A stretch of 64,000 bases of DNA from Streptomyces marinisediminis (GTDB taxonomy: Bacteria; Actinomycetota; Actinomycetes; Streptomycetales; Streptomycetaceae), in contig NZ_JAPKFL010000013.1 in assembly GCF_026262575.1 (NCBI RefSeq), positions 100,705 to 164,704 on the forward strand, read 5' to 3'. The notes under the pieces are model-generated. The model was given only the letters and a program-made list of their open reading frames with translations. It ran no database searches and had not been told where the DNA came from. The translations under genes were made by a program, and so were the position numbers. Below are positions 52,385 to 61,084 of the stretch, piece after piece; the first letter of the stretch is position 1; every line of letters starts with the position of its first letter.

Positions 52385-53224
52385 ATGAGCCGCAGTGACG
52401 TCCTGGTGGACGCCGACTGGGTCGAGGCCCACATCGACGACCCGAAGGTGGTCGTCGTCGAGGTGGACGAGGACACCTCGGCCTACGACAAGAACCACAT
52501 CAGGAACGCGATCCGGATCGACTGGAAGCAGGACCTCCAGGACCCGGTGCGCCGCGACTTCATCGACCAGGCCGGGTTCGAGAAGCTGCTGTCCGGGAAG
52601 GGCATCGCCAACGACGACACCGTCGTCCTCTACGGCGGCAACAACAACTGGTTCGCCTCCTACGCCTACTGGTACTTCAAGCTGTACGGCCACCAGGACG
52701 TGCGCCTGCTGGACGGCGGCCGCAAGAAGTGGGAGCTGGACTCCCGCGACCTGGTCGCCGAGGTCCCGACGCGCCCCGCCACCCAGTACCGGGCCACGCC
52801 GCAGAACACCGCGATCCGCGCCTTCCGCGACGACGTCGTCCAGGCCATCGGCGAGCAGAACCTCATCGACGTGCGCTCCCCCGACGAGTTCAGCGGCAAG
52901 CTGCTCGCCCCGGCGCACTTGCCGCAGGAGCAGTCGCAGCGCCCCGGCCACGTGCCCAGCGCCCGCAACATCCCGTGGTCGAAGGCGGCCAACGACGACG
53001 GCACCTTCAAGACCGACGCGGAGCTGAAGGAGCTGTACGAGGCCGAGGGCGTGGATCTGGCCAAGGACACCATCGCCTACTGCCGCATCGGCGAGCGCTC
53101 CGCCCACACCTGGTTCGTCCTGCACGAGCTGCTGGGCCAGGAGAACGTCCGGAACTACGACGGCTCCTGGACGGAGTACGGCTCGCTCATCGGCGTCCCG
53201 ATCGAGCTCGGCCCCGCCAAGTGA
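52385..53224 (+). CDS. Thiosulfate sulfurtransferase (tandem rhodanese)
   Basis: 279 residues from ATG 52385 with GGAGGAGA upstream. Two rhodanese domains: an inactive N-terminal one (VVVVEVDEDTSAYDKNHIRN) and a catalytic C-terminal one with the active-site loop CRIGERS (Cys around 232) and LIDVRSPDEFSGKLLAPAHL. It transfers sulfane sulfur from thiosulfate to cyanide or thiols. In actinobacteria it is called CysA/CysA2, and it forms an operon with the sseC-type gene downstream. Confidence 0.93.
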   Translation: MSRSDVLVDADWVEAHIDDPKVVVVEVDEDTSAYDKNHIRNAIRIDWKQDLQDPVRRDFIDQAGFEKLLSGKGIANDDTVVLYGGNNNWFASYAYWYFKLYGHQDVRLLDGGRKKWELDSRDLVAEVPTRPATQYRATPQNTAIRAFRDDVVQAIGEQNLIDVRSPDEFSGKLLAPAHLPQEQSQRPGHVPSARNIPWSKAANDDGTFKTDAELKELYEAEGVDLAKDTIAYCRIGERSAHTWFVLHELLGQENVRNYDGSWTEYGSLIGVPIELGPAK

Positions 53225-53285
53225 CGGCGACCGGCTGACCCCTCTCCCGCTTCTCCCGCTTTCCCGATCCGAAAGAGGACCCTCC

Positions 53286-53573
53286 ATGTGCGGAGCCCAG
53301 GCAGGCGGCCCGGACGCCTCCACCATCAAGCCCGGTGAGACCACGATCCAGGGCAACGTGACCCGCGGCGGCGAGCCCGTCACCGGCTACGTGCGCCTGC
53401 TGGACTCCTCCGGCGAGTTCACCGCCGAGGTGCCCACCTCCGCGACCGGCCAGTTCCGGTTCTACGCCGCCGAGGGCACCTGGACCGTCCGCGCGCTGGT
53501 GCCGGGCGGCACCGCGGACCAGACGGTCGTCGCCCAGCAGGGCGGCGTGGCGGAGGTCGCCATCGCCGTGTGA
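53286..53573 (+). CDS. SseC-like protein (DUF1416)
   Basis: 95 residues from ATG 53286, AGAGGA upstream. Starts MCGAQAGGP with a Cys at position 2, followed by a beta-sandwich (carboxypeptidase-regulatory-like) domain: TTIQGNVTRGGEPVTGYVRL, GQFRFYAAEGTWTVRALVPG. It is the constant companion of the CysA-type sulfurtransferase in actinobacteria. The function is unknown; the N-terminal Cys could accept sulfur. Confidence 0.9.
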   Translation: MCGAQAGGPDASTIKPGETTIQGNVTRGGEPVTGYVRLLDSSGEFTAEVPTSATGQFRFYAAEGTWTVRALVPGGTADQTVVAQQGGVAEVAIAV

Positions 53574-53600
53574 CGCGCTCGCGGTCCGCTGGGGTCGCGC

Positions 53601-53652
53601 ACGGGCCGAGGGCCGCACCGGGTTGGACGCCAGGGTGCGGCCCTCGGCCCGT
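53601..53652 (+). terminator. Terminator of the sulfurtransferase operon
   Basis: 19-bp perfect stem (53601-53619 with 53634-53652), 14-nt loop, 28 bases after the sseC-like stop. Confidence 0.85.
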
Positions 53653-53731
53653 CGCGCGCCGGAACGCCGCGGGCGGACGCCGGGCGGCGCGGCCGCGGGC
53701 GCCCTCCGGCACGCCCCGGCGCGCCGGTGCC

Positions 53732-54112
53732 TCAGTACACGAGCGCCTGCGTGTTCGGGGCCATCGCCTCCGCGACGAAGACCTGCGCGCCGGCGATGCG
53801 GACGCCGTCGAGCACGTCGGCCTCGGAGATGCCCCGGCGCGCCGCGCACTGGGTGCACAGCGTGATGCGGCCCCCGGCCTGGACGCCCGCGATCAGGTCC
53901 GGCAGCGGCGCCGCGTGCGGCAGCTCGAACTCCGCGGCGCGGCCCGGCAGCGCGAACCACGCCGACTCACCGGTGAGCCACAGCGAGACCTCCACCCCGC
54001 TCGCGGCGGCCACCGCGGCCACCGTGAACGCCTGGGAGCAGCGCTCGGGGGCGTCCGCCCCGGCCGTCACCTTGATCACCAGCTTGCGCGAACCCTCTGC
54101 ACCGTCTGCCAT
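53732..54112 (-). CDS. DsrE/DsrF-family protein
   Basis: 126 residues from ATG 54112. DsrE fold: KLVIKVTAGADAPERCSQAF, AAASGVEVSLWLTGES, ITLCTQCAARRGI and AQVFVAEAM. The CTQC pair lies where sulfur-relay DsrE proteins carry their reactive Cys. It may relay persulfide sulfur, which fits the neighbouring rhodanese, but no TusBCD-type partners are present. Confidence 0.85.
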   Translation of the reverse strand: MADGAEGSRKLVIKVTAGADAPERCSQAFTVAAVAAASGVEVSLWLTGESAWFALPGRAAEFELPHAAPLPDLIAGVQAGGRITLCTQCAARRGISEADVLDGVRIAGAQVFVAEAMAPNTQALVY

Positions 54113-54216
54113 GGGGCCACGGTAGCCGGGCGGCGGACCTCACAGCGCCGGGGCCCTCCGCGGCGACTAGACTCGGCCCCGGTCGTCCGTCCACCGAGCC
54201 GCGCAAGGAGCGCCCC

Positions 54217-54318
54217 GTGCTTGAGGCATTCTTCATCTCCCTGATGGTCCTGGTCGTCCTCGGGACCGGCGGGTTCGCGCTCCTGGTCGTGAAAAAGCTC
54301 TTCGAGGGCCAGCGCTGA
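54217..54318 (+). CDS. 33-residue single-span membrane peptide
   Basis: GTG 54217 to TGA 54318, with AAGGAG 8 bases upstream and a TAGACT -10 candidate around 54167. The peptide starts LEAFFIS, runs through one hydrophobic helix (LMVLVVLGTGGFALLVV) and ends in basic KKLFEGQR, so it would insert with the C-terminus in the cytoplasm. The good ribosome-binding site, the GC3 bias and its presence, as I recall, next to the nitrobindin-like gene in other streptomycetes support a real gene. Function unknown. Confidence 0.7.
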   Translation: MLEAFFISLMVLVVLGTGGFALLVVKKLFEGQR

Positions 54319-54387
54319 GCCCCGGCCCCCACCCGCGCCCACCGCACCGCACCGCACCGCCGAACGAACCAGCGAGCGTCTGACTCC

Positions 54388-54951
54388 ATGATCGAGATCC
54401 CGTCCGACCTGCACCCCGACCTCGTCCCCCTCGCCTTCCTGCTCGGCGACTGGACGGGCGCGGGCGTCGCGGACTTCCCCGGCGCCGAGCAGTGCAACTT
54501 CGGCCAGGAGGTCTCCTTCCGCCACGACGGCCGCGACTTCCTGGAGTACGTCTCGCACTCCTGGGTCCTGGACGCCGAGGGCCGCAAGGTGCGTCCGCTG
54601 GAGACGGAGACCGGCTACTGGCGGATCGGCGAGGGCCGCAAGGTCGAGGTGACCATGGTCCGCGACCAGGGCATCGCCGAGATCTGGTACGGCGAACTGG
54701 CCGAGGGCAAGCCGCAGATCGACCTCGCGACCGACGCCGTCGCCCGCCTCGCCTCAGCGGCGGCCTACAGCGGCGGCAAGCGGCTGTACGGCTTCGTCAA
54801 AGGCGACCTGATGTGGGTGGGCGAGAAGGCCACCCCGGAGGTGCCCCTGCGGCCCTACATGTCCGCCCAGCTCAAGAAGGTCGTCGACCCGAGCGAGTGG
54901 GCGAAGGACCTGAAGGACCTGCCGGACGACGGGATCGCCTTCTTCAAGTAG
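54388..54951 (+). CDS. Nitrobindin/FABP-like heme-binding beta-barrel (DUF1794)
   Basis: 187 residues from ATG 54388. The signature GDWTGAGVADFPG (G-x-W-x-G-x-G), FGQEVSFRHDGRDFLEYVSH, GYWRIGEGRKVEVTMV, GIAEIWYG and the C-terminal YMSAQLKKV match the THAP4/nitrobindin ten-stranded barrel. Nitrobindins bind ferric heme and act on NO or peroxynitrite. The heme-ligating His could not be confirmed, so heme binding is an inference from the family. Confidence 0.85.
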   Translation: MIEIPSDLHPDLVPLAFLLGDWTGAGVADFPGAEQCNFGQEVSFRHDGRDFLEYVSHSWVLDAEGRKVRPLETETGYWRIGEGRKVEVTMVRDQGIAEIWYGELAEGKPQIDLATDAVARLASAAAYSGGKRLYGFVKGDLMWVGEKATPEVPLRPYMSAQLKKVVDPSEWAKDLKDLPDDGIAFFK

Positions 54952-55474
54952 GCCACCCCGCGCACCCGCCCCGCGCACTCGGCCCGTCCCGCCGTCGCAC
55001 CGCGCGCCCGGCCCGCCCCGGCGTCGTCGCCCGCCCGCCCGCCGGGGGTGTGTCGGCCCGGCCGCCGGTTCCGGCGGCTGGCAGCCCACCTCGTCCAGCT
55101 TAAACGGCCGCCCCCGTCGACTTCGGCGTACCGCGGCGCCGACCGCGGCCGCCTCCCCCGCCCCCGGCCCGGCCACACCGGCGCCCGGCCGGTCCCGGCC
55201 CACGGGGTGACCTTCCACCTCCCCCACCGTGGCGGCCGGGTCGTACGGGCCGCGCCGCCCCCGTCCGCCCGGGAGCGGATGCCCGGCCGGAACCGCGTGC
55301 CGGCCGCGGCGGGCGGTGGGGCCGCGCGGGAGTCGCACCCTATGGCTGTTCGCCGCCGAACCCCTTCGTGTGCCGCCGCATCCGGGGACGTAACCTCGCG
55401 CGCCGCGCGGCGTTGCGCACCTTGTCCGACGTACGAGCCTTCCGTGGCCAGGTGGGGAGCAAGGGGACTGCCGG
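54952..55474. other. 523-bp gap before the ACP gene
   Basis: No protein-like frame or hairpin of note. It separates the core nitrobindin gene from the accessory ACP-KS-hydrolase unit and must contain that unit's promoter. Confidence 0.55.
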
Positions 55475-55708
55475 ATGGAGATCGCAGAACACGTCAGCGC
55501 GCTGCTGACCCAGAAGTTCGGGGTGGCCGCCGCCGCCGTGCGCCCCGAGGTCCCCCTGCGGCAGCTCCGCATGGACTCCCTGGCGCTGGAGGAGCTGCGG
55601 CTGCTCATCGAGGACCGCCTGCGCGTCGACCTGGAGGACGTGGAGCTGACGTCCCGGGACACCGTGGGACAGCTCGTCGCCGCCGTGCGCGACCGGGTGG
55701 CGGCGTGA
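55475..55708 (+). CDS. Acyl carrier protein
   Basis: 77 residues from ATG 55475. Four-helix ACP with the phosphopantetheine site at Ser 35 in LRMDSLALEEL and acidic recognition helix LLIEDRLRVDLEDVE. It differs from housekeeping AcpP (DSLDxVE) by the Ala-Leu-Glu after Ser-Leu. It is coupled to the ketosynthase by a GTGA overlap, so it is the dedicated carrier of that enzyme. Confidence 0.92.
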   Translation: MEIAEHVSALLTQKFGVAAAAVRPEVPLRQLRMDSLALEELRLLIEDRLRVDLEDVELTSRDTVGQLVAAVRDRVAA

Positions 55709-56949
55709 GCGCGGCGCCGGGCTTCGCCGCCGCCGTGACGGGGCTGGGCCTGGTCACGGCCGCCGGGGTCGGCGTCGAGCGCGCGTGGCGGGAGGTGACG
55801 ACGGCCACCGCGCCGCGCGGAGTGGTGCGTCCGGCGGAGCTGAGCGGCCTGTCCTGCGACTTCTTCTACGCCGTCGACGGCGCGGAGCTGGACACCGACG
55901 CGGTGCTGGGCGTGGCCGAGACGCGGCTGATGGACCGTTTCTCCCAACTGGCCGTCGTCGCCGCGCGGGAGGCGGTGGCCGACGCCGGGCTCGACCCCGG
56001 AGTGTGGGACGCGGGGCGGGTCGCCGTGGTCATCGGCTCCGCCCACGGCGGGCTGCCGTTCTACGACGCGCAGCAGGCGGCGCTCACCGAGCAGGGCCCG
56101 CGCCGGGTCTCGCCCAAGCTGGGCGCCCTGGTCCCGGTCAACGGCGCGGTCAGCGCCGTCTGCCGCGACCTGGGGGCCCGCGGCCCGGGCCTGGCGGTGA
56201 CGACGGCCTGCTCCTCGGGGACGGACGCCATCGGCACGGCCCGCACGCTGCTGAGCGCCGGGCTGTGCGACGTGGCCGTGGCCGGGGGCGCCGAGTCGGT
56301 GTGCGCGCGGCTGCTGATCGCCAGCGCCTGCCGGCTGCGGGCGCTGTCCACGCGCCGCGACGACCCGGCCGCCGCCTGCCGCCCGTTCGACGTCGACCGG
56401 GACGGCTTCGTGATCGGGGAGGGCGCCGGGCTGCTCGTCCTGGAGCGCCCCGAGCACGCCCGGGCGCGCGGGGCGCGGGTGCGGGCGCGGGTCCTCGGAT
56501 ACGGGGCGACCAACGACGCGTACGCCCCCGTCGCCCCCGACCCGGAGGGCACCGGTGTCGAGCGGGCGCTGCGGGCCGCGCTGGCCGACGCGGGCGTGTC
56601 CCCGTCCGACATCGGCCACGTCAACGCGCACGGCACCTCGACGGTGGTGAACGACCTCGTGGAGAGCTCCGTGCTGCACCGGGTGCTCGGCGACGGTCCG
56701 CTGGTGACGTCCACCAAGGCCATGACGGGGCACACGCTGGGCGCGGCGGGCGGCATCGAGACGGCGCTCACGGTGCTCGCGCTGGAGCGCCGGCTCGTCC
56801 CCCCGACCGTCAACCTGGACACCCTCGATCCGCTCGTTCCGGTGGAGGTGGTGGCCAAGGCGGCGCGCCCGGCGCGGCTGGAGTACGCGGTGAAGACGTC
56901 GCTGGGCTTCGGCGGGCACAACGCCGCCCTCGTGCTGGCGGGCGGCTGA
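55705..56949 (+). CDS. Beta-ketoacyl-ACP synthase (FabF/KAS II-like)
   Basis: 414 residues from GTG 55705. Thiolase-fold ketosynthase with catalytic C169 (TTACSSGTDAI), H309 (NAHGTS), K338 and H343 (KAMTGHTLGAAGG), so it is competent for condensation. It has no paired chain-length-factor subunit, which distinguishes it from aromatic type II PKS. With its own ACP and a downstream hydrolase it may make a short ketoacyl chain or elongate a supplied acyl-ACP. Product unknown. Confidence 0.93.
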   Translation: MSAAPGFAAAVTGLGLVTAAGVGVERAWREVTTATAPRGVVRPAELSGLSCDFFYAVDGAELDTDAVLGVAETRLMDRFSQLAVVAAREAVADAGLDPGVWDAGRVAVVIGSAHGGLPFYDAQQAALTEQGPRRVSPKLGALVPVNGAVSAVCRDLGARGPGLAVTTACSSGTDAIGTARTLLSAGLCDVAVAGGAESVCARLLIASACRLRALSTRRDDPAAACRPFDVDRDGFVIGEGAGLLVLERPEHARARGARVRARVLGYGATNDAYAPVAPDPEGTGVERALRAALADAGVSPSDIGHVNAHGTSTVVNDLVESSVLHRVLGDGPLVTSTKAMTGHTLGAAGGIETALTVLALERRLVPPTVNLDTLDPLVPVEVVAKAARPARLEYAVKTSLGFGGHNAALVLAGG

Positions 56950-56955
56950 GCCGGG

Positions 56956-57888
56956 ATGGACGCACCACCGCAGGAGACCGTGCGCCGGCTGACCGTGGAC
57001 GGGCTGTCCTACGCCTACCGCCTGCTGCGGCAGCCCCACCCGCGCACCGAGCCCGTCGTCGTCGTGGGCGGCGCGCTGCAGAGCATGTACGGCTGGCCGC
57101 ACCTGGAGGACGCCGTCCTGCCCGTCGCCGGCCTCGTCACCGCCGACCTGCCCGGCATGGGGGGCGCGGACCCGCTGCGGCCCGAGCAGGACAGCGAGCT
57201 GCTGCGCACCGCCCTCGCCCGCGTCGTCGACGACCTCGGCGCGCCGCGCGTCAACCTCTTCGGGTACTCCTACGGGGCCGCCATCGTCTTCGGCTACGCC
57301 CAGCGGCATCCCGGGCGGGTCGCGCGGCTGCTGCTGGGCGGCGTCCCCGCGCACATCAGCGCCGCCCAACTGGCCGACTGGCGCCGGGCCGCCGACCGGC
57401 TGGCGGCGGGGCGGGCCGGGGAGTTCGCGGACCTGGCCGCCGCCGGCATGCTGTGCCTGGACCCGTCCCGGCCGGTGCACCGCCGGGCCCTGGCCCACCG
57501 GTACGTGCGGCGCTCCCTGCTGCGCGCCGTGACAGGGACGCCGCACGCGATGGCCGTCCTCGACCGGGCGATGCACCGGCGGCTCCCGCTGACGGGCGGG
57601 CTGTCCGGCGTGCCGGCGCTGGTGTTCAGCGGCGAGCACGACACCGTCACCTCCCCGGCGCGCCAGCGCGCGTTCGCCGCGACGATCGAGCCGAGCACCT
57701 TCCACGTGCTTCCGGAGAGCGACCACTGGGCCGTCCTGGAGCGTCCGCGGGAGATCGCCGAGCTGGTCCGGCACTTCGTGACCGACCGCCCGCCGGACGC
57801 CGCCACCTGGCCGGAGCCCGCCGCCGCCCGGTTGGAGCCCGCGGTGCCGCGCCCCCGGCGGCGGAGCGTGACCGAGCCGGCGGGGTGA
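56956..57888 (+). CDS. Alpha/beta-hydrolase, ACP-KS associated
   Basis: 310 residues from ATG 56956, 6 bases after the ketosynthase stop. Nucleophile elbow GYSYG with S105, oxyanion region VVVVGGALQSMYGW, acid in FSGEHDTVTS and the final His in ESDHWAVLERP: a full Ser-Asp-His triad. It probably releases or hydrolyses the acyl product from the ACP, or acts as a thioesterase/lactonase; the context suggests but does not prove this. A Pro/Arg tail ends the protein. Confidence 0.85.
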   Translation: MDAPPQETVRRLTVDGLSYAYRLLRQPHPRTEPVVVVGGALQSMYGWPHLEDAVLPVAGLVTADLPGMGGADPLRPEQDSELLRTALARVVDDLGAPRVNLFGYSYGAAIVFGYAQRHPGRVARLLLGGVPAHISAAQLADWRRAADRLAAGRAGEFADLAAAGMLCLDPSRPVHRRALAHRYVRRSLLRAVTGTPHAMAVLDRAMHRRLPLTGGLSGVPALVFSGEHDTVTSPARQRAFAATIEPSTFHVLPESDHWAVLERPREIAELVRHFVTDRPPDAATWPEPAAARLEPAVPRPRRRSVTEPAG

Positions 57889-58002
57889 GCTCGCGGCGGT
57901 GATGCGGTCCCCGGGGCCGGAGCCGTCGGGGCCGGTGTGGTCGAAGTACTCGCGGGCGCGCCCGCCCCCCGGCCGAGGGACACGCCACCGCCGGGCCCGG
58001 CG

Positions 58003-58111
58003 GCGTCCCGGCGACGCGTCCCGGCGACGCGGCCCGGCGGCGTCCCGGCGACGCGGCCCGGCGGCGTCCCGGCGACGCGGCCCGGCGGCGTCCCGGCGGC
58101 GCGGCCCGGCG
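58003..58111. repeat. 24-bp tandem repeat between the hydrolase gene and ilvD
   Basis: Perfect 24-bp units at 58016-58039, 58040-58063 and 58064-58087, one unit with a single mismatch at 58088-58111, and a 13-bp partial unit at 58003-58015. The unit starts gcgtcccggcgac. It is in the 57889-58187 gap, which holds no gene. Confidence 0.92.
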
Positions 58112-58152
58112 GCGCCCTCTGTGGCGCGGCACGAGTGCCGAGAGGGGCGAGG

Positions 58153-58173
58153 GGCCGCCCGGGGCGGGCGGCC
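58153..58173 (-). terminator. Hairpin after ilvD
   Basis: 9-bp stem ggccgcccg/cgggcggcc with a 3-nt loop, 15 bases beyond the ilvD stop on the minus strand. Confidence 0.65.
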
Positions 58174-58187
58174 ACCGGCCCCGGCGC

Positions 58188-60029
58188 TCAGCCCAGCTTC
58201 GAGACGTCGCGGACGGCGCCCCGGTCCGCGGAGGTGGCCATGGCGGCGTAGGCGCGCAGGGCCTGGCTCACCTTGCGGTCGCGGGACTTCGGCGCGTACA
58301 CCCCGCCCAGCTCCGCGCGGCGGGCGGCCAGCTCCGCGTCCGGCACCTTGAGCTCGATGCGGCGGTTCGGGATGTCGATGGCGATGCGGTCGCCGTCCCG
58401 GACGAGGGCGATGGTGCCGCCGGCTGCCGCCTCGGGGGAGGCGTGGCCGATCGACAGGCCCGAGGTGCCGCCGGAGAAGCGCCCGTCGGTGACCAGCGCG
58501 CACTTGGCGCCCAGGCCGCGCCCCTTGAGGAACGCCGTCGGGTAGAGCATCTCCTGCATGCCCGGACCGCCCTTGGGACCCTCGTAGCGGACGACGACGA
58601 CGTCGCCCTCGGTCACCCGCTTGGTCAGGATCGCGTCGACGGCGTCCTCCTGGGACTCCACGACCACGGCCGGGCCCTCGAAGGTCCAGATGGACTCGTC
58701 CACCCCGGCCGTCTTCACCACGCAGCCGTCCTCGGCCAGATTGCCGTAGAGCACGGCCAGGCCGCCGTCGGCGGAGTAGGCGTGGGCGGCGTCGCGGATG
58801 CAGCCCCCGGCCGCGTCGGTGTCCAGCGTGTCCCACTGCTCGGACTGGGAGAACGCGGTGGCCGAGCGGACGCAGCCGGGCGCGGCGTAGAACATCTCGG
58901 TGGCCTCCGGGGAGGGCGCGCCGCCGCGGATGTCCCACTGCTTGAGCCAGTCGGCCAGCGACGGGCTGTGCACGGCGTGGACGTCCTCGTGCAGGTGCCC
59001 GGCGCGCTGGAGCTCGCCCAGGATGGCCGGGATGCCGCCCGCGCGGTGCACGTCCTCCATGTGGTAGCTGCCGTTGGGCGCGACCTTGCAGACGCAGGGC
59101 ACGCGGCGGGAGACGGCGTCGATGTCGGCCATCGTGAAGTCGAGCCCGGCCTCCTGGGCGGCGGCCAGCAGGTGCAGCACGGTGTTCGTGGAGCCGCCCA
59201 TGGCGACGTCGAGGGCCATGGCGTTCTCGAACGCGGCGCGCGAGGCGACGGCGCGGGGCAGCACGGTGGCGTCGTCCTCCTCGTAGTAGCGCCGGGCGAT
59301 GTCCACCACCGTGCGGCCCGCGGCCTCGTACAGCTCCTTGCGGGCGGTGTGGGTGGCCAGCACGGAGCCGTTGCCGGGCAGGGCCAGGCCGAGGGCTTCG
59401 GTGAGGCAGTTCATGGAGTTCGCGGTGAACATGCCCGAGCAGGAGCCGCAGGTGGGGCAGGCGGCTTCCTCGATGCGCTCGAGGTCCTCGTCGGAGACGG
59501 TGTCGCTGACGGCCTCGGACATGGCGTGCACCAGGTCCAGGTTGGTGCGCACGGTGCCGTCGACCAGCGTCGTCTTGCCGGCCTCCATCGGGCCGCCCGA
59601 GACGAAGACGACCGGGATGTCCAGCCGCAGCGCGGCCATCAGCATGCCGGGGGTGATCTTGTCGCAGTTGGAGACGCACACCAGCGCGTCCGCGCAGTGC
59701 GCCTCGGTCATGTACTCCACGGAGTCGGCGATCAGGTCCCGGGAGGGCAGGGAGTACAGCATGCCGCCGTGGCCCATGGCGATGCCGTCGTCGACGGCGA
59801 TGGTGTTGAACTCGCGCGGGATGCCGCCCGCCGCCTTGATCGCCTCGGAGACGATGCGGCCGACGGGCTGGAGGTGGGTGTGCCCGGGCACGAACTCGGT
59901 GAAGCTGTTGGCCACGGCGATGATCGGCTTGCCGAAGTCCTCGCGGGCTACGCCGGCGGCGCGCAGGAGGGCGCGGGCGCCCGCCATGTTGCGGCCGTGG
60001 GTGACGGTGCGGGACCTCAGCTCGGGCAT
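58188..60029 (-). CDS. ilvD: Dihydroxy-acid dehydratase
   Basis: 613 residues from ATG 60029 (GGGAG upstream). Iron-sulfur and substrate motifs: [39 protein letters not shown] (cluster Cys) and [20 protein letters not shown]. This is the long, [4Fe-4S] E. coli-like form. It dehydrates dihydroxy-isovalerate and dihydroxy-methylvalerate in branched-chain amino acid synthesis. It is monocistronic, away from the other ilv genes. Confidence 0.96.
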   Translation of the reverse strand: MPELRSRTVTHGRNMAGARALLRAAGVAREDFGKPIIAVANSFTEFVPGHTHLQPVGRIVSEAIKAAGGIPREFNTIAVDDGIAMGHGGMLYSLPSRDLIADSVEYMTEAHCADALVCVSNCDKITPGMLMAALRLDIPVVFVSGGPMEAGKTTLVDGTVRTNLDLVHAMSEAVSDTVSDEDLERIEEAACPTCGSCSGMFTANSMNCLTEALGLALPGNGSVLATHTARKELYEAAGRTVVDIARRYYEEDDATVLPRAVASRAAFENAMALDVAMGGSTNTVLHLLAAAQEAGLDFTMADIDAVSRRVPCVCKVAPNGSYHMEDVHRAGGIPAILGELQRAGHLHEDVHAVHSPSLADWLKQWDIRGGAPSPEATEMFYAAPGCVRSATAFSQSEQWDTLDTDAAGGCIRDAAHAYSADGGLAVLYGNLAEDGCVVKTAGVDESIWTFEGPAVVVESQEDAVDAILTKRVTEGDVVVVRYEGPKGGPGMQEMLYPTAFLKGRGLGAKCALVTDGRFSGGTSGLSIGHASPEAAAGGTIALVRDGDRIAIDIPNRRIELKVPDAELAARRAELGGVYAPKSRDRKVSQALRAYAAMATSADRGAVRDVSKLG

Positions 60030-60210
60030 GGTGCGCTCCCTGGTCTGTGACGGGTGCTTTCCGTGAGTCTTCGAGCGTACGCCGCCGCGCTCATGATCCG
60101 GACGTGACCTCCGCATGGTGAGACGCCCGGCGCGGGCGCCCCGGGTCTCGGGGGCGCGGGGCGCGGGGCGTGCCCTGGCGCACCCCGGGCCGTCAGGCGG
60201 GCCGGGGGCG

Positions 60211-61044
60211 TCAGGCGGGCCGGGGCGCGTGCAGGTGGCGCCGGGTGTAGGCGAGCGCCTCGGCGAGATCCGCCTCGCGTTCGGCGGACGACATGGCGCG
60301 GCGCGTGTTGACCTCCACCACCACGTGCCCCTCGAACCCCGTCGCCGCCAGGCGGGTCAGCACCTCGGCGCACGGCTGGCTGCCCCGGCCGGGCACCAGG
60401 TGCTCGTCCTTCGCCGAGCCGTTGCCGTCGGCGATGTGCACGTGGCCGAGCCGGTCCCCCATCCGGTCCAGCATGGCCAGGGTGTCGGTGCGGGCCGTCG
60501 CGGTGTGCGAGAGGTCGATGGTGAAGTGCCGGAAGTCCTCCTCGGTGGGGTCCCAGCCGGGCGCGTACGCCTGCATCTCGCGGTCGCGGTAGCGCCAGGG
60601 GAACATGTTCTCCACCGCGAACCGCACGTCCGTCTCGTGCGCCATGCGCCACACGCCCTCGACGAAGGCGCGCGCGTAGGAGCGCTGCCAGCGGAAGGGC
60701 GGGTGGACGACGACGGTGTCCGCGCCGAGCCGCTCGGCGGCGGCCCGCGCCCGGGTGAGCTTCGCCCACGGGTCGGTGGACCACACCCGCTGGGTGATCA
60801 GCAGGCAGGGCGCGTGCACGGCCAGCACCGGCACGCCGTGCTGGTCGGCCAGGCGGCGCAGGGCCTCGACGTCCTGGCTGACCGGGTCCGTCCACACCAT
60901 GACCTCGACGCCGTCGTAGCCCAGGCGCCCGGCCATCTCGAACGCGGTCGCCGTCGTCTCCGGGTACACCGACGCCGTCGACAGCGCGACCTTCGGCGGA
61001 CGCACGCGCTCTCGGCGCGCCCGTGGGTCTGCGATCACGCGCAC
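60211..61044 (-). CDS. Xylose-isomerase-like TIM-barrel protein
   Basis: 277 residues from GTG 61044. AP-endonuclease-2/sugar-isomerase fold: [75 protein letters not shown] and VVVEVNTRR. Metal ligands Glu, Asp, His and Glu are in place. It may isomerise or epimerise a sugar or inositol derivative; a general name is the most that can be given. It is followed by ilvD and preceded by the Ppx gene on the same strand. Confidence 0.85.
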   Translation of the reverse strand: MRVIADPRARRERVRPPKVALSTASVYPETTATAFEMAGRLGYDGVEVMVWTDPVSQDVEALRRLADQHGVPVLAVHAPCLLITQRVWSTDPWAKLTRARAAAERLGADTVVVHPPFRWQRSYARAFVEGVWRMAHETDVRFAVENMFPWRYRDREMQAYAPGWDPTEEDFRHFTIDLSHTATARTDTLAMLDRMGDRLGHVHIADGNGSAKDEHLVPGRGSQPCAEVLTRLAATGFEGHVVVEVNTRRAMSSAEREADLAEALAYTRRHLHAPRPA

Positions 61045-61084
61045 CAGGGTACGAAACGTCGCGCGGAGGACCCCGTGACGCGTC

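Noticed and set aside
58016..58111. CRISPR array
   Set aside because: The 24-bp units abut directly with no spacers and there are no cas genes, so it is a simple tandem repeat.
54754..59679. 1641-codon minus-strand open frame
   Set aside because: It is antisense to the ACP, ketosynthase and hydrolase genes and out of frame with ilvD. The product is low-complexity with no motif; the four real genes explain the region.
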